A DNA stretch of 64,000 bases. Source: Hormiphora californensis. Taxonomy: Eukaryota > Ctenophora > Tentaculata > Cydippida > Pleurobrachiidae. Positions 43,600-56,115 of the stretch are shown one piece after another (the stretch's first letter is position 1; every line of letters begins with the position of its first letter). A program made the position numbers and the translations under genes. Below the pieces are notes generated by a model, which worked only from the letters and a program-made list of their open reading frames with translations, made no database searches and was not told the DNA's origin. Where the stretch lies: NCBI GenBank assembly GCA_020137815.1, contig CM035355.1:1760774-1824773 (forward strand), in the 5' to 3' direction.

Positions 43600-44421
43600 A
43601 TGGTAGGCTGGTCGTTTCTTGAGATATCCATGTTCACCGTAGGAACACCAGGTTTGATTGGCAACGCCTCTTCGCTATGGTACAACTGTAGAAGAAAAGG
43701 GTTCCCGAGGCGACTGTACATCGTCTTAAACATTATTGACTTCAGTGTTTGCATTTTGGGAATCGTCTCCGTTGTAATTTTGTTCCAAGGCCAAATGAAG
43801 GTCAAGGACGCGATAATGACAATCAATTATTACGCCATCGCCAACCAATCCTCCGCTCTTTGGACTTGTATAATGAGCGGTACTCGACTTTTAGCAATGT
43901 CCCGACCCTTTTATCAAATCAACAAAACTTTGTTCTGGACAATATCTACTGCAATTTTAGGTTTTAGTATAATCCCACAAACTGTTATCATGAATTTGAA
44001 TGACATAGATGATCTGGATATGTTTCAATTGAGAAACATCTCGATATATCTTGGCTGTACAAGTGGAAATGTAATGGTTAACTTTGTGATTACTGTTTGG
44101 ACAGGCGTCCTACTAAACCAAAAATCAGAAGTCTCGGCAGAAACAGATCGAAATCGCAGGAATGCTGCCGTTACAGTTGTTCTACTCTGTCTAGTATTCC
44201 TCCTTACCAACATCAGCGGTTTGGTGGTATGCATCATATTCATCGAGGGAGGTGATGTTGCTAAAACTGATGGCTGGTTTGATGCTTGGCTTCTCCTCAT
44301 GGTAATTAATGCGGCATTGAATCCTATCGTCATTCTAAGAAGGAAACTAATGGATCTATCATGCTGCAGGGTTCGACACAATCGTATCAACAGGATTTCT
44401 ACAATTGTTACCACTCATTGA
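43600..44421 (+). CDS. Rhodopsin-like (class A) G protein-coupled receptor, single exon
   Basis: 273 residues in one exon with about seven hydrophobic segments. TM1 carries the GN motif (GTPGLIGNASSLW). TM3 ends in SGTRLLAMSRPFYQIN, where the Arg and the following S-R-P-F occupy the DRY/second-loop region, though the acidic residue is missing. TM6 is preceded by a basic loop (TDRNRRNAAVTVVLLCLVF). TM7 reads VINAALNPIVILRRK, i.e. NPxxY with the Tyr replaced by Ile, followed by a Cys pair suitable for palmitoylation (LSCCRV). N- and C-terminal tails are very short. Ligand and coupling are unknown. Lineage-specific expansions of intronless receptors of this kind are common in animals. It sits alone between a GA microsatellite and the large minisatellite. 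Confidence 0.8.
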   Translation: MVGWSFLEISMFTVGTPGLIGNASSLWYNCRRKGFPRRLYIVLNIIDFSVCILGIVSVVILFQGQMKVKDAIMTINYYAIANQSSALWTCIMSGTRLLAMSRPFYQINKTLFWTISTAILGFSIIPQTVIMNLNDIDDLDMFQLRNISIYLGCTSGNVMVNFVITVWTGVLLNQKSEVSAETDRNRRNAAVTVVLLCLVFLLTNISGLVVCIIFIEGGDVAKTDGWFDAWLLLMVINAALNPIVILRRKLMDLSCCRVRHNRINRISTIVTTH

Positions 44422-44858
44422 ACCATGTTTCACTGACTAGCAAACCACTGTTAGTGGTAATGCTCAGTCGAACTGTCACCTTCAACTCCGAGAAAGACGA
44501 GAAACCCGTTTGGTGCCCGAATATTAGGTCAACATACTTCAACTTGACGCAGATATGCGGTAATTCCTTTCCTAACTCGACAGTCAACCCTGCTTCATAT
44601 TTACAAATTTAAAGAGGGTTAAAGCATAACAATTCCACAGGTGGATTGCCATAAATCGCTCCATAGGGAATAAGTGCTCGAAGACAAAAAATAATGTACC
44701 CACGCTGACTTCTTTAGCAACAACTAAACAATAATATATTTGCAATTTATTGCTGTAAATGTAAGGACTGCCGGCTGCATTGCAATCAAATAAAAACTTG
44801 CCTAACACGATATACAAATTGTAATATAAACTTCAATGAAAACATACTATAAAGAAGT

Positions 44859-47800
44859 GAAAAAGTTTCTTAGAGATCAGGTGGGTCAAAGTGAAAAAGT
44901 TTCATAGAGATCAGGTGGGTCAAAGTGGGAAAGTTTCTTAGAGATCAGGTGGGCCAAAGTGTGAAAGTTACTTAGAGATCAGGTGGGTCAATGTGTGAAA
45001 GTTTCTTAGAGATCAGGTGGGTCAAAGTGGAAAATTTTCTTAGAGATTAGGAGGTCAAAGGGGACAAGTTTCTTAGAGATCAGGTGGGTCAAAGTGGGAA
45101 AGTTTCTTAGAGATCAGGTGGGTCAAAGTGAAAAAGTTTCTTAGAGATCAGGTGGGTCAAATTGGGAATTGGGAAAGTTTCTTAGAGATCAGGTGGGTCA
45201 AAGTGAAAAAGTTTCTTAGAGATCAGGTGGGTCAAAGTGTGAAAGTTTCTTAGAGATCAGGTGGGTCAATGTGTGAAAGTTTCTTAGAGATCAGGTGGGT
45301 CAAAGTGAAAAAGTTTTTTAGACATCAGGTGGGTCAAAGTGGGAAAGTTTCTTAGAGATCACGTGGGTCAAATTGTGAAAGTTTCTTAGAGATCAGGTGG
45401 GTCAAAGTGAAAAAGTTTCTTAGAGATCAGGTGGGTCAAAGTGGGAAAGTTTCTTAGAGATCAGGTGGGTCAATGTGTGAAAGTTTCTTAGAGATCAGGT
45501 GGGTCAAAGTGAAAAAGTTTCTTAGAGATCAGGTGGGTCAAAGTGGGAAAGTTTCTTAGAGATCAGGTGGGTCAAAGTGAAAAAGTTACTTAGAGATCAG
45601 GTGGGTCAAAGTGAAAAAGTTTCTTAGAGATCAGGTGGGTCAAAGTGGGAAAGTTTCTTAGAGATCAGGTGGGTTAAAGTGGGAAAGTTTCTTAGAGATC
45701 AGGTGGGTCAATGTGTGAAAGTTTCTTAGAGATCAGGTGGGTCAAAGTGAAAAAGTTTCTTAGAGATCAGGTGGGTCAAAGTGAAAAAGTTTCTTAGAGA
45801 TCAGGTGGGTCAAAGTGGGAAAGTTTCTTAGAGATCAGGTGGGTCAAAGTGGGAAAGTTTCTTAGAGATCAGGTGGGTCAAAGTGTGAAAGTTTCGTAGA
45901 GATCAGGTGGGTCAATGTGTGAAAGTTTCTTAGAGATCAGGTGGGTCAAAGTGGGAAAGTTTCTTAGAGATCAGGTGGGTCAAAGTTAAAAAGTTTCTTA
46001 GAGATCAGGTGGGTCAAAGTGGGAAAGTTTCTTAGAGATCAGGTGGGTCAAAGTGGGAAAGTTTCTTAGAGATCAGGTGGGTCAAAGTGTGAAAGTTTCG
46101 TAGAGATCAGGTGGGTCAATGTGTGAAAGTTTCTTAGAGATCAGGTGGGTCAAAGTGGGAAAGTTTCTTAGAGATCAGGTGGGTCAAAGTTAAAAAGTTT
46201 CTTAGAGATCAGGTGGGTCAAAGTGGGAAAGTTTCTTAGAGATCAGGTGGGTCAAAGTGGGAAAGTTTCTTAGAGATCAGGTGGGTCAAAGTGGGAAAGT
46301 TTCTTAGAGATCAGGTGGGTCAATGTGTGAAAGTTTCTTAGACATCAGGTGGGTCAAAGTGGGAAAGTTTCTTAGAGATCAGGTGGGTCAAATTGTGGAA
46401 GTTTCTTAGAGATCAGGTGGGTCAAAGTGAAAAAGTTTCTTAGAGATCAGGTGGGTCAAAGTGGGAAAGTTTCTTAGAGATCAGGTGGGTCAAAGTGGGA
46501 AAGTTTCTTAGAGATCAGGTGGGTCAAAGTGGGAAAGTTTCTTAGAGATCAGGTGGGTCAATGTGTGAAAGTTTCTTAGACATCAGGTGGGTCAAAGTGG
46601 GAAAGTTTCTTAGAGGTCAGGTGGGTCAAATTGTGGAAGTTTCTTAGAGATCAGGTGGGTCAAAGTGAAAAAGTTTCTTAGAGATCAGGTGGGTCAAAGT
46701 GGGAAAGTTTCTTAGAGATCAGGTGGGTCAAAGTGGGAAAGTTTCTTAGAGATCAGGTGGGTCAAAGTGTGAAAGTTTCGTAGAGATCAGGTGGGTCAAT
46801 GTGTGAAAGTTTCTTAGAGATCAGGTGGGTCAAAGTGGGAAAGTTTCTTAGAGATCAGGTGGGTCAAAGTTAAAAAGTTTCTTAGAGATCAGGTGGGTCA
46901 AAGTGGGAAAGTTTCTTAGAGATCAGGTGGGTCAAAGTGGGAAAGTTTCTTAGAGATCAGGTGGGTCAAAGTGGGAAAGTTTCTTAGAGATCAGGTGGGT
47001 CAATGTGTGAAAGTTTCTTAGAGATCAGGTGGGTCAAAGTGAAAAAGTTTTTTAGACATCAGGTGGGTCAAAGTGGGAAAGTTTCTTAGAGATCAGGTGG
47101 GTCAAATTGTGGAAGTTTCTTAGAGATCAGGTGGGTCAAAGTGAAAAAGTTTCTTAGAGATCAGGTGGGTCAAAGTGTGAAAGTTTCTTAGAGATCAGGT
47201 GGGTCAAAGTGTGAAAGTTTCTTAGAGATCAGGTGGGTCAATGTGTGAAAGTTTCTTAGAGATCAGGTGGGTCAAAGTGAAAAAGTTTCTTAGAGATCAG
47301 GTGGGTCAAAGTGAGAAAGTTACTTAGAGATCAGGTGGGTCAAAGTGAAAAAGTTTCTTAGAGATCAGGTGGGTCAAAATGGGAAAGTTTCTTAGAGATC
47401 AGGTGGGTCAAAGTGTGAAAGTTTCTTAGAGATCAGGTGGGTCAATGTGTGAAAGTTTCTTAGAGATCAGGCGGGTCAAAGTAAAAAGTTTCTTAGAGAT
47501 CAGGTGGGTCAAAGTGAAAAAGTTTCTTAGAGATCAGGAGGTCAAAGTGGGAAATTTTCTTAGAGATTAGGAGGTCAAAGGAGACAAGTTTCTTAGAGAT
47601 CAGGTGGGTCAAAGTGGGAAAGTTTCTTAGAGATCAGGTGGGTCAAAGTGGGAAATTTTCTTAGAGATCAGGTGGGTCAAAGTGTGAAAGTTTCTTAGAG
47701 ATCAGGTGGGTCAAAGTGAAAAAGTTTCTTAGAGATCAGGTGGGTCAAAGTAAAAAAGTTTCTTAGAGATCAGGTGGGTCAAAGTAAAAAAGTTTCTTAG

Positions 47801-49575
47801 AGATCAGGTGGGTCAAAGTGGGAAAGTTTCTTAGAGATCAGGTGGGTCAATGTGTGAAAGTTTCTTAGAGATGAGGTGGGTCAAAGTGAAAAAGTTTCTT
47901 AGAGATCAGGTGGGTCAAATTGTGAAAGTTTCTTAGAAATCAGGTGGGTCAAAGTGTGAAAGTTTCTTAGAGATCAGGTGGGTCAAAGTGGGAAAGTTTC
48001 TTAGAGATCAGGTGGGTCAAATTGTGAAAGTTTCTTAGAGATCAGGTGGGTCAATGTGTGAAAGTTTCTTAGAGATCAGGTGGGTCAAAGTGAAAAAGTT
48101 TTTTAGACATCAGGTGGGTCAAAGTGGGAAAGTTTCTTAGAGATCAGGTGGGTCAAAGTTGGAAAGTTTCTTAGAGATCAGGTGGGTCAAAGTGGACAAG
48201 TTTCTTAGAGATCAGATGGGTCAAAGTGGACAAGTTTCTTAGAGATCAGGTGGGTCAAAATGGACAAGTTTCTTAGAGATCAGGTGGGTCAAAATGGACA
48301 AGTTTCTTACAGATCAGGTGGGTCAAAATGGACAAGTTTCTTAGAGATCAGGTGGGTCAAAATGGACAAGTTTCTTACAGATCAGGTGGGTCAAAGTGTG
48401 AAAGTTTCTTAGAGATCAGGTGGGTCAATGTGTGAAAGTTCCTTAGAGATCAGGTGGGTCAAAGTGAAAAAGTTTTTTAGACATCAGGTGGGTCAAAGTG
48501 GGAAAGTTTCTTAGAGATCACGTGGGTCAAAGTGAAAAAGTTTCTTAGAGATCAGTTGGGTCAAAGTGGGAAAGTTTCTTAGAGATCAGGTGGGTCAATG
48601 TGTGAAAGTTTCTTAGAGATCAGGAGGGTCTAAGTGAAAAAGTTTCTTAGAGATCAGGTGGGTCAAAGTGGGAAAGTTTCTTAGAGATCAGGTGGGTCAA
48701 AGTGAAAAAGTTTCTTAGAGATCAGGTGGGTCAACATGGGAAAGTTTCTTAGAGATCAGGTGGGTCAAAGTGTGAAAGTTTCTTAGAGATCAGGTGGGTC
48801 AAAGTGAAAAAGTTTCTTAGAGATCAGGAGGTCAAAGTGGGAAATTTTCTTAGAGATTAGGAGGTCAAAGGGGACAAGTTTCTTAGAGATCAGGTGGGTC
48901 AAAGTGGGAAAGTTTCTTAGAGATCAGGTGGGTCAAAGTGGGAAATTTTCTTAGAGATCAGGTGGGTCAATGTGTGAAAGTTTCTTAGAGATCAGGTGGG
49001 TCAAAGTGAAAAAGTTTCTTAGAGATCAGGTGGGTCAAAGTGGGAAAGTTTCTTAGAGATCAGGTGGGTCAAAGTGGGAAAGTTTCTTAGAGATCAGGTG
49101 GGTCAAAGTAGGAAAGTTTCTTAGAGATCAGGTGGGTCAATGTGTGAAAGTTTCTTAGAGATGAGGCGGGTCAAAGTGAAAAAGTTTCTTAGAGATCAGG
49201 TGGGTCAAATTGTGAAAGTTTCTTAGAGATCAGGTGGGTCAAAGTGTGAAAGTTTCTTAGAGATCAGGTGGGTCAAAGTGGGAAAGTTTCTTAGAGATCA
49301 GGTGGGTCAAATTGTGAAAGTTTCTTAGAGATCACGGGGGTCAAAGTGGGAAAGTTTCTTAGAGATCACGGGGGTCAAAGTGGGAAAGTTTCTTAGATAT
49401 CAGGTGGGTCAAAGTGGACAAGTTTCTTAGAGATCAGATGGGTCAAAGTGGACAAGTTTCTTAGAGATCAGGTGGGTCAAAATGGACAAGTTTCTTAGAG
49501 ATCAGGTGGGTCAAAATGGACAAGTTTCTGAGAGATCAGGTGGGTCAAAATGGACAAGTTTCTTAGAGATCAGGA
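44859..49575. repeat. Giant minisatellite, 34-bp unit, ~139 copies
   Basis: The unit is AGTTTCTTAGAGATCAGGTGG followed by GTCAAAGTGGGAA, 34 bp, in one orientation for 4.7 kb with no interruption. Variants at the GTGGGAA/GTGAAAA/TGTGTGA positions and rare ones (TTTCGTAGAG, AGAGATTAGGAGGTC, ACAAGTTT) recur in the same order, showing higher-order repeats. No long frame runs through it. The gap 44422-44858 before it and 49576-50279 after it show no gene. Confidence 0.98.
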
Positions 49576-50279
49576 TGTGGCATTACCGTATCTCCACTAC
49601 AAGCACCATTGTGTCTCGCTAGTGGCCAGACAGTTTATGACTCATAAGTGGTAGGGATTAGCTCAATAGCTCATAACATGAGCCAACCCCTACCCTCTGT
49701 TATAGCACTGTTCCACAACAAAGCAGTAACGCGCGGAGTGTTTTGTATGGATTACATCGCGCGGTTGCCATCAGCGATACACACGTTCACCGCCGCCCCA
49801 TTTTCAGACCTGGTACAGTTTTCCGGCGGCGCCGACCCGTGCTGAGGGCACTGGCGGCGCCATGCAGATTCAGTGCGGGTGAACCAGTTGAACTTTTTAG
49901 CAAAGAGCTATGTTGGAATGCCACTAATTTAACTGCCGCTAATTCACCTGCCTTAAATTTAATGACTTGTGCATACAAACGAAAATATTCCGGTTTATCA
50001 AAACAAATCTGAGGAGAATCATTGACAGATTATCGGTCCTAAAAACAGGTGGGACAGTACAGACGACTCTCTCAGACAAACTCACATAAAATTAAACTAT
50101 ACTTTTCTGTCCCTTTTTCAAAACTAAATTATCATCTCTTAGTCTCACTTCGCAATTAAAATGTTTGCGAACTCAGATCTCTCGCAAACGGGCAAAAACA
50201 GCGTAAACAGTAAACTGTGATAAATTAAACTTTCAATTACACCCCATATATATTCCTAAAAAAGTCCCCATCAATTTCC

Positions 50280-53080
50280 CTATCCCCTGTCCTTTTTCCT
50301 CTTATGAGATCTGCCATCCCAGGAATTCCTGTGATCGTGGGGCCTCCTGTTCTTCTCATAACACCTCTGAAAAGCATCCTTATCACTTTTCCGGTAGTGC
50401 TTCTGCTTCACTTTCTTGGTCTTGCCCCGGTCCAAATCCTCATCGTATGTGTCACGTTCTCTTTTGTTGTTACCGTTCCAACTGGAGGATTTATTTTCAA
50501 ATGTTTTAGAACTACCCCCATCCCAACTCTTGATGGTTGACCGAACTGAGAGTTTTTCAAACACATCCTGAACATTCCTTGGCTTCTTCTCTTGTTGTTT
50601 AGAGTTCGTAGGAGACTTGATAGAGTCAAATACGTTTTTAGGCTTACTACTACTACTGCTGCCACCGTCCTTCTTTTTGACAGTAAGGACAGGCTGTGCA
50701 TTAGGTTTGTGTCCCGACCCGTCACTATCTGAATCCTGATAGGTCGATTTAAGAATGTCCAGGGATGATAGAGAGCTGGTACAACTAATAACAGGGCTCT
50801 CAGTCTTAGCGCCATTAGTTACACCATTAGAATGTCCATTGACTGGCTTTGAGGCTGATTTACCATTGGGTAATAACGGCCCAATAAACTTCTTCTCTTC
50901 ACTGGGTTGTTTGGGCTGTTTGGATGAGAGATATGGGTTTTGTATTAATTTGTTGCTGGAACCGTTACTGATGGTGAACTTGAGGCCCGGTCTGCCACTG
51001 TTGAGGCCCGGTCTGCCACTGTTTAGACCCTTGCTTGTAGAGGGGGAGGAAGAAGAAAAGAAGGGATTTGTTTCCAGCAGCTTGGGCTTGTGTCCTGAAA
51101 TAGAAATGAGCTATATTATTTGGAGTCGTCCTACACCTGTCTGGCGCCGCCGACCCAATCTGAGCGCACTGAGAATCAAATGGGGGTATGGCGCCGCCAG
51201 ACAGTCCAACACTGTGTACGAACAAATGCAATTGAAATGTTTTTTGTAGTAGATTCAAAGTCAAAGGAGAGAGATCTCACCGTTCGTTACTCCATTAGTA
51301 TGTCCATTAGTAGATGAAACTGCATGCCCATTTGATGGTCCTGGTCCCTTTCCTTCATCCTGTGAAAGTTAGAAAGGTGTTAGCTTCGCGCCACTTTTGC
51401 TTTCTACCTCATCTCATTTCACCCACGTGGTGTGTGTTAGCTTGTAAACGCGCCCCTTCCCCCCTCGCACAAGTGAGTGCCTTGCGGTGTTTGCTTTGTA
51501 CAGAGTGTGGGAGACCGCGCGTTACATACCTCTCCATTCCTAACGTAAAACAGAAGATACGCTTCTGAGTTGAGGACCCTGTTGAGACCGACTGTGCTGA
51601 CACTGGTATCGTTCATACAGTGCCACGCCCCTGGGGGAGAGAGAGAGATTAATTAGGGGCAATTAATTAGTTTATCGAACCAATTAGCTAATTAACGGGT
51701 GGCATGTCCCATTTAACAGTTGACACTTGACAGATGTGTAAATCACGCGATACTAGCGTGTCACTAGATTTAACTGCCAAATGCCAATCCTGCCCTAACC
51801 TGTCTAATGACAGTATAATAAGGGGCCTGCCAGTATACCTGTATGGGACTTGACGTAACAGTAGTAGTGTCCACAGTTGGCAGATGATCCAGAGTGAACC
51901 AGTACCCCATACAGTGTGTATCTTGTACCACCCTGACCTGCCTGTGTGTGATGGGGGGAGGAATGTTAAATATAGTTTGATTTTAGATTGTAGTCGTATC
52001 TTAGAAAGATAGAGAAAGATAAGTCGTGGGTTATTACTGCAGAGACGAACGAAGGTCCCAGGTGGGAATCTGAGCTAGTTTTGGCTGAGAGCCAATTCGT
52101 AAATCCAGGTGGGCAGACCGGAAAGAGAGCTCTCTCACTCGCACACACACACACACACACTCTCTCAATCTCTCTGTATTTGAGTATCAAACGTTCTCTT
52201 ATCTCAGCTCTCTCACTCGGCCGCATATGAGAGAGACTTGTAATTCTATGTTCCCGCTTTTTCTCACATTTCATCGCACACATATCCCGCCAGGCCAGGT
52301 CTCTTACAACATGTTTTCACTGTTCAGGAGTGGTAGATGTAAACACAGGGATGATATCTCTTACCTTCTGTTTAGTCCATTGTGATATATCAAGTTTGTC
52401 AGGATATCTGATAATGTTCTTCAGCTTGCCAATAAAGTTACCAAACTGGAACCGCTTTAAATGTAACACTAGTACATTGGGCGTGTCTTGTATTCGAAAC
52501 TGTTTTGTTGCTATCACTGGCCTCTTACACCTGAAATTATATAGAAGTCAGTATTTGGTGAGAACTGAGAGATATCTGGCAGCTCTCCCACTCTATTCAT
52601 TTATCTCTTTTTCAGGGAGAGGGGAATAGAGACACTCTCTCACTCTCTCCCTGAAAAGTGATATTTTATGCGATAGATCAATGTGTCACATACAGCATAT
52701 GCAGCAGCTTTGTATCTTGAGATACTCATGTAAAAGAGCGGGAAGAAAAGGGAGGCAAAAAACTACAAATAGAGATCACCAATTAGTGCTAAAATCTTGG
52801 TTATATACCACCGATTAATGCTAATCACTAATCCGTGTTAAATGTTCCTTACTTTTCACATTTGTAGGAGTTGGCACCGCTCAGGATCTCCTTCTTACAA
52901 AGTTTACCGAACGATTGTTGTACACTCTCGCTGTGCTGAAATAACAACAATGTGTTAGAAAGAGAATGGACTTTGGGAGTCATTTCACTCTTATTATCAC
53001 TATATAGAATCTCTCTCTTTCTCTCTTTCTCTCTCTTCCTCTTTCTCTCTTCCTCTCTCTCGCTCTCTATATTATCAATC

Positions 53081-53125
<45 letters not shown>

Positions 53126-55489
53126 GCCAACTACCAGTCACATACACGGAGTATGTGTTAGCTATTTCCTGATAACCGATAATTTGGCACTCATCCAATA
53201 CACTTCCTGTACTACACTTGTTCATTCTATCTCCCCGCTAGTATGAAGTCTTATACACAGTCCTTGCAGTCTCATGTGTGTTCAGGGGCCCGAGGTGATG
53301 ATGTGTCATGTGTATACATGAAATTGTATGAAACTAGAGGCCATGTGTAACATTGCAATTTGATCCCCCACTCCCACCATTCAAACCCAAAAGCCGAAAT
53401 CCCAACGCTCACTCCCTAATGAAAACAACAAATTCTACTGCATCCACACTTGGCTGGTTCACAAACCACACAGACGTGACCACACAACCAGTTGGTGAAC
53501 CTAGAACTGCAGTGCAAGTATGAACTCACCCTGACTGATTGTGGTTTTCGAACCACATCATCAGGTTATTAGGGGGGGGGGGTGGTATTTTAACTCACCC
53601 TGACATCGAGACTGAGGGCGAGGAATGTTTCGGGTGTGTTACTCTGATTACTGCATTGACTGCACGTTACAGTGGAAACTAGTCGGCCACCGAACACTGC
53701 GTGAACTGGTGTCGTGTCCTTCCTACAATTCTCACTCCTGAAGGGAAGATGTTAATAAGGGTAGTCCTGGAGGGAGGGGTTAGTTACGCTCCAGTTGCAG
53801 ATTGGAGGCTGGCGCCAGTTTCTGGCGCAAGCTGGGAGAGTCCCTGTGTGCGCGAAATCTTCGTTGACTAGCAGGGTTTTCGATGTGATTTGCATCTAGA
53901 GTGGCGCGCACGGCAGTGTCAGCAGGGGCCTGCACCATTGTAACTAACTTCGGTCGCAAAATCTCTAACTGGACCCTAATGGTAGTCCTGGAGGGAGGGG
54001 GTTAGTAATGGGTAGTCCTGGAGGGAGGGGGTTAGTAATGGGTAGTCCTGAAGGGAGGGGGTTAGTAATGGGTAGTACTGGATTGGGGGGTCGTACGTGG
54101 GACTGGGGAGAGAGGAGAGAAAAAGTCATCGAATTGGAATAAGGCCAAAAATAGGATAAGTATCCATTATTCTAGGAAGAAAAGAGGACGCCAGTGGAGA
54201 GCAGAGAGATTGAGGAAGAAATAAATATATCTGAGAACCAAATATGGTAGCGACTACTAAAGGGATAAAAGACTAAGTGGGTGAATGACGTTGTCGAGAG
54301 CGATTACAAAACTACAGAAAATCAAGTACAACCTTGCATCGTACGAGACATTCTGAACAAGTCAAGTACTGCCCTTAAAAGAACCGTAATACATACCAAT
54401 CAACCCTCTAAATTAACAACTCAATTTCTTACTTACCTTACTCAACCCTCTCTTATAAAGGAGCACAACACAATAACTTACTTGCCAGCTGACTGCAGAA
54501 ACTGTTGTATCATTCTATCTCTGAGGTGAACTAAAAACTCGTGTGCATCCTCCTGACGACCAAAGTTGAAATGTTTTGCTATCACTGAAGGGGCAAGTTG
54601 TTTAGTCTAGCACCCTGTATTAATTACTAATTAATTACTAATTAATTAATGAGTGACAAAACAATATTGGAAATAGTAAAAACCTACTTTTAAGGTTGTG
54701 TATAAAAGCAGAGGGTCGACAGGGGCCCCTGTTAGGTATGTGAACTGTGTCGTAGAGAGAGGAGAGACTGCAAGCAACACAGAAACCATTCGTCCGGCCT
54801 GAGGAGAGAGAGAGGGGGGATTAGTTATGATGTGATGTGATAAAGAAGATGAATCCAACCATTCAAAACTAAACAACTATTACATTTACATATCCAATTT
54901 ATCAAAACTAATGTCTAAACAAAAACAATTTTCCAATCTAAATGTTAGATTTCTAAATTCCACAGAATGACACTCACAGTGCTTGGCATGGTCCTTCTGC
55001 AGGTAGTTAATTAAAGGGGGTGTATAAAGTAGACACTGTAGTGTGCTGTTTAAATAACATGTGTTAGCTGGGTTAACAAGTCCACAACCAATATTTCTCT
55101 TCTGCCTCCATTTCAGTTCAACCTTGTTCCTGCAGTAATACTCTCCTTGTGTACTACCGTTACTACTGCACCTGTAAACAAGACACAGTGTTGGAAAACT
55201 GCCAAAAGATAGTGGCCACTCACTGTGTCGTGACAATGTGAGAAACAAGGCTTGGTAACATAATCAACACGTACATGAAACTGAGACCCCAGACGCAGCA
55301 ATCACAAACAAGTTTTTAAGTTTTTAAGTTTACAAACAAACAAATGAAACTGAACCATATCAACAAGAACTAACCAGGCTAACTTACTTCTGTCCGTTTT
55401 GAGTTGAGCTGCTACCGTTAACAGGGGTATACTTCGTTCTGAGCTGCTCCATAAAATTGTCCTTACACTTTGGTTCTACAAATTCGATC
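50280..55489 (-). CDS. Ubiquitin carboxyl-terminal hydrolase, USP36/USP42-like
   Basis: Nuclear/nucleolar-type deubiquitinase. Exons found: 55388-55489, 54978-55171, 54688-54798, 54482-54584, 53599-53737, 52853-52935, 52365-52530, 51839-51950, 51530-51630, 51281-51359, 50280-51094; 667 codons plus an unfound first exon. The first found exon (IEFVEPKCKDNFMEQLRTKY) matches the segment before the USP36 catalytic domain. Cys box: GCGLVNPANTCYLNSTLQCL. QEDAHEFL helix, HAVFGGRLVSTVTCSQC zinc-ribbon strand, VLVLHLKRFQFGN, His box YGVLVHSGSSANCGHYYCYV, then MNDTSVSTV and AYLLFYVRN. The C-terminal 270 residues are disordered, Ser/Lys-rich, with WDG motifs and a basic RSHKRKKDRG end, like the nucleolar tail of USP36. 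USP42 is the alternative. Confidence 0.88.
51132..51211. mobile_element. GC-rich hairpin element in a USP intron
   Basis: ACCTGTCTGGCGCCGCC at the left and GGCGCCGCCAGACAGTCC at the right are inverted around a ~40-bp loop. Related GGCGGCGCC strings occur at 49835-49860. MITE-like; non-coding. Confidence 0.5.
53083..53120. repeat. (CT)n microsatellite
   Basis: A short CT run preceded by degraded CTCTTT repeats from 53010, in a USP intron. A (CA)n of about 20 bp is at 52141-52160. Confidence 0.9.
53985..54078. repeat. Tandem ~30-bp units in a USP intron
   Basis: Three units of TGGTAGTCCTGGAGGGAGGG plus GGTTAGTAA, with single-base differences; another copy is isolated at 53760-53786. Confidence 0.8.
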
Positions 55490-55836
55490 CTGTACGACAA
55501 CGTGATAGGGGGATCAGATGGTAGAGAGATATAGGAATGTGTTTAGTAAGAACTAGTAGGCCCGTTCGCCCTACGGGCGAATTTCGGGGAAATGGTAGCT
55601 GGATTAGGGAACGCTGACATCACCTGCACCATCCGTTCCTAGCCTATCTCTCACTTTCTCCCTATACTACGTTGTTTTACGCTATGTTGTTGTACGCTCT
55701 GGGCTTCCTGACAATGTCAAGGTGCGAATTTAAGAAATCAATGTCAGGGAGGTACAGTGCTGTTCCAGAAACTCATCACGTGAAAACTTGGCCGCTATGT
55801 AGCCAATTCGGAGATTTCTATATTCGATTGGAGTAA

Positions 55837-56115
55837 TCACCCTTGGGCGACGTTGGGTAAAGCGGGGGTAAAGCTATCAGTAGTCGTTGATTGGCTCGCT
55901 TGAACACGTTGGCGTAATCTGTCATATTCTCTAGCCTGCTCCCTGACAGCAGCAGATCTTCCGGACCCAGATGACCGTTGCCGAATAGCGCTTGGGGTTG
56001 AAGAGTTAGACACCAGGACAAAAGTAAAAGAATCCACGTGCAGAATTGAATTTCCCTTAGTATACCCAAAATTGCAACTGGGAGTGAGGTTTCTAAGTTG
56101 CTCTAATAATTGCAC
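55837..56115 (-). other. Open frame of unknown nature upstream of the USP gene
   Basis: A 92-codon open frame without an ATG at its start (the first codon is GTG) and without obvious flanking splice signals. The composition is protein-like (SSGSGRSAAVREQAREYDRLR) but I recognise no family. It could be an upstream exon, an unrelated small gene or a transposon remnant. The surrounding 55490-57367 otherwise holds a plus-strand frame without support (56356-56592) and a MITE. Confidence 0.2.

Noticed and set aside
44859-49575. CRISPR-like array of regularly spaced repeats
   Set aside because: There are no unique spacers; the repeats abut directly as a 34-bp minisatellite in an animal genome.
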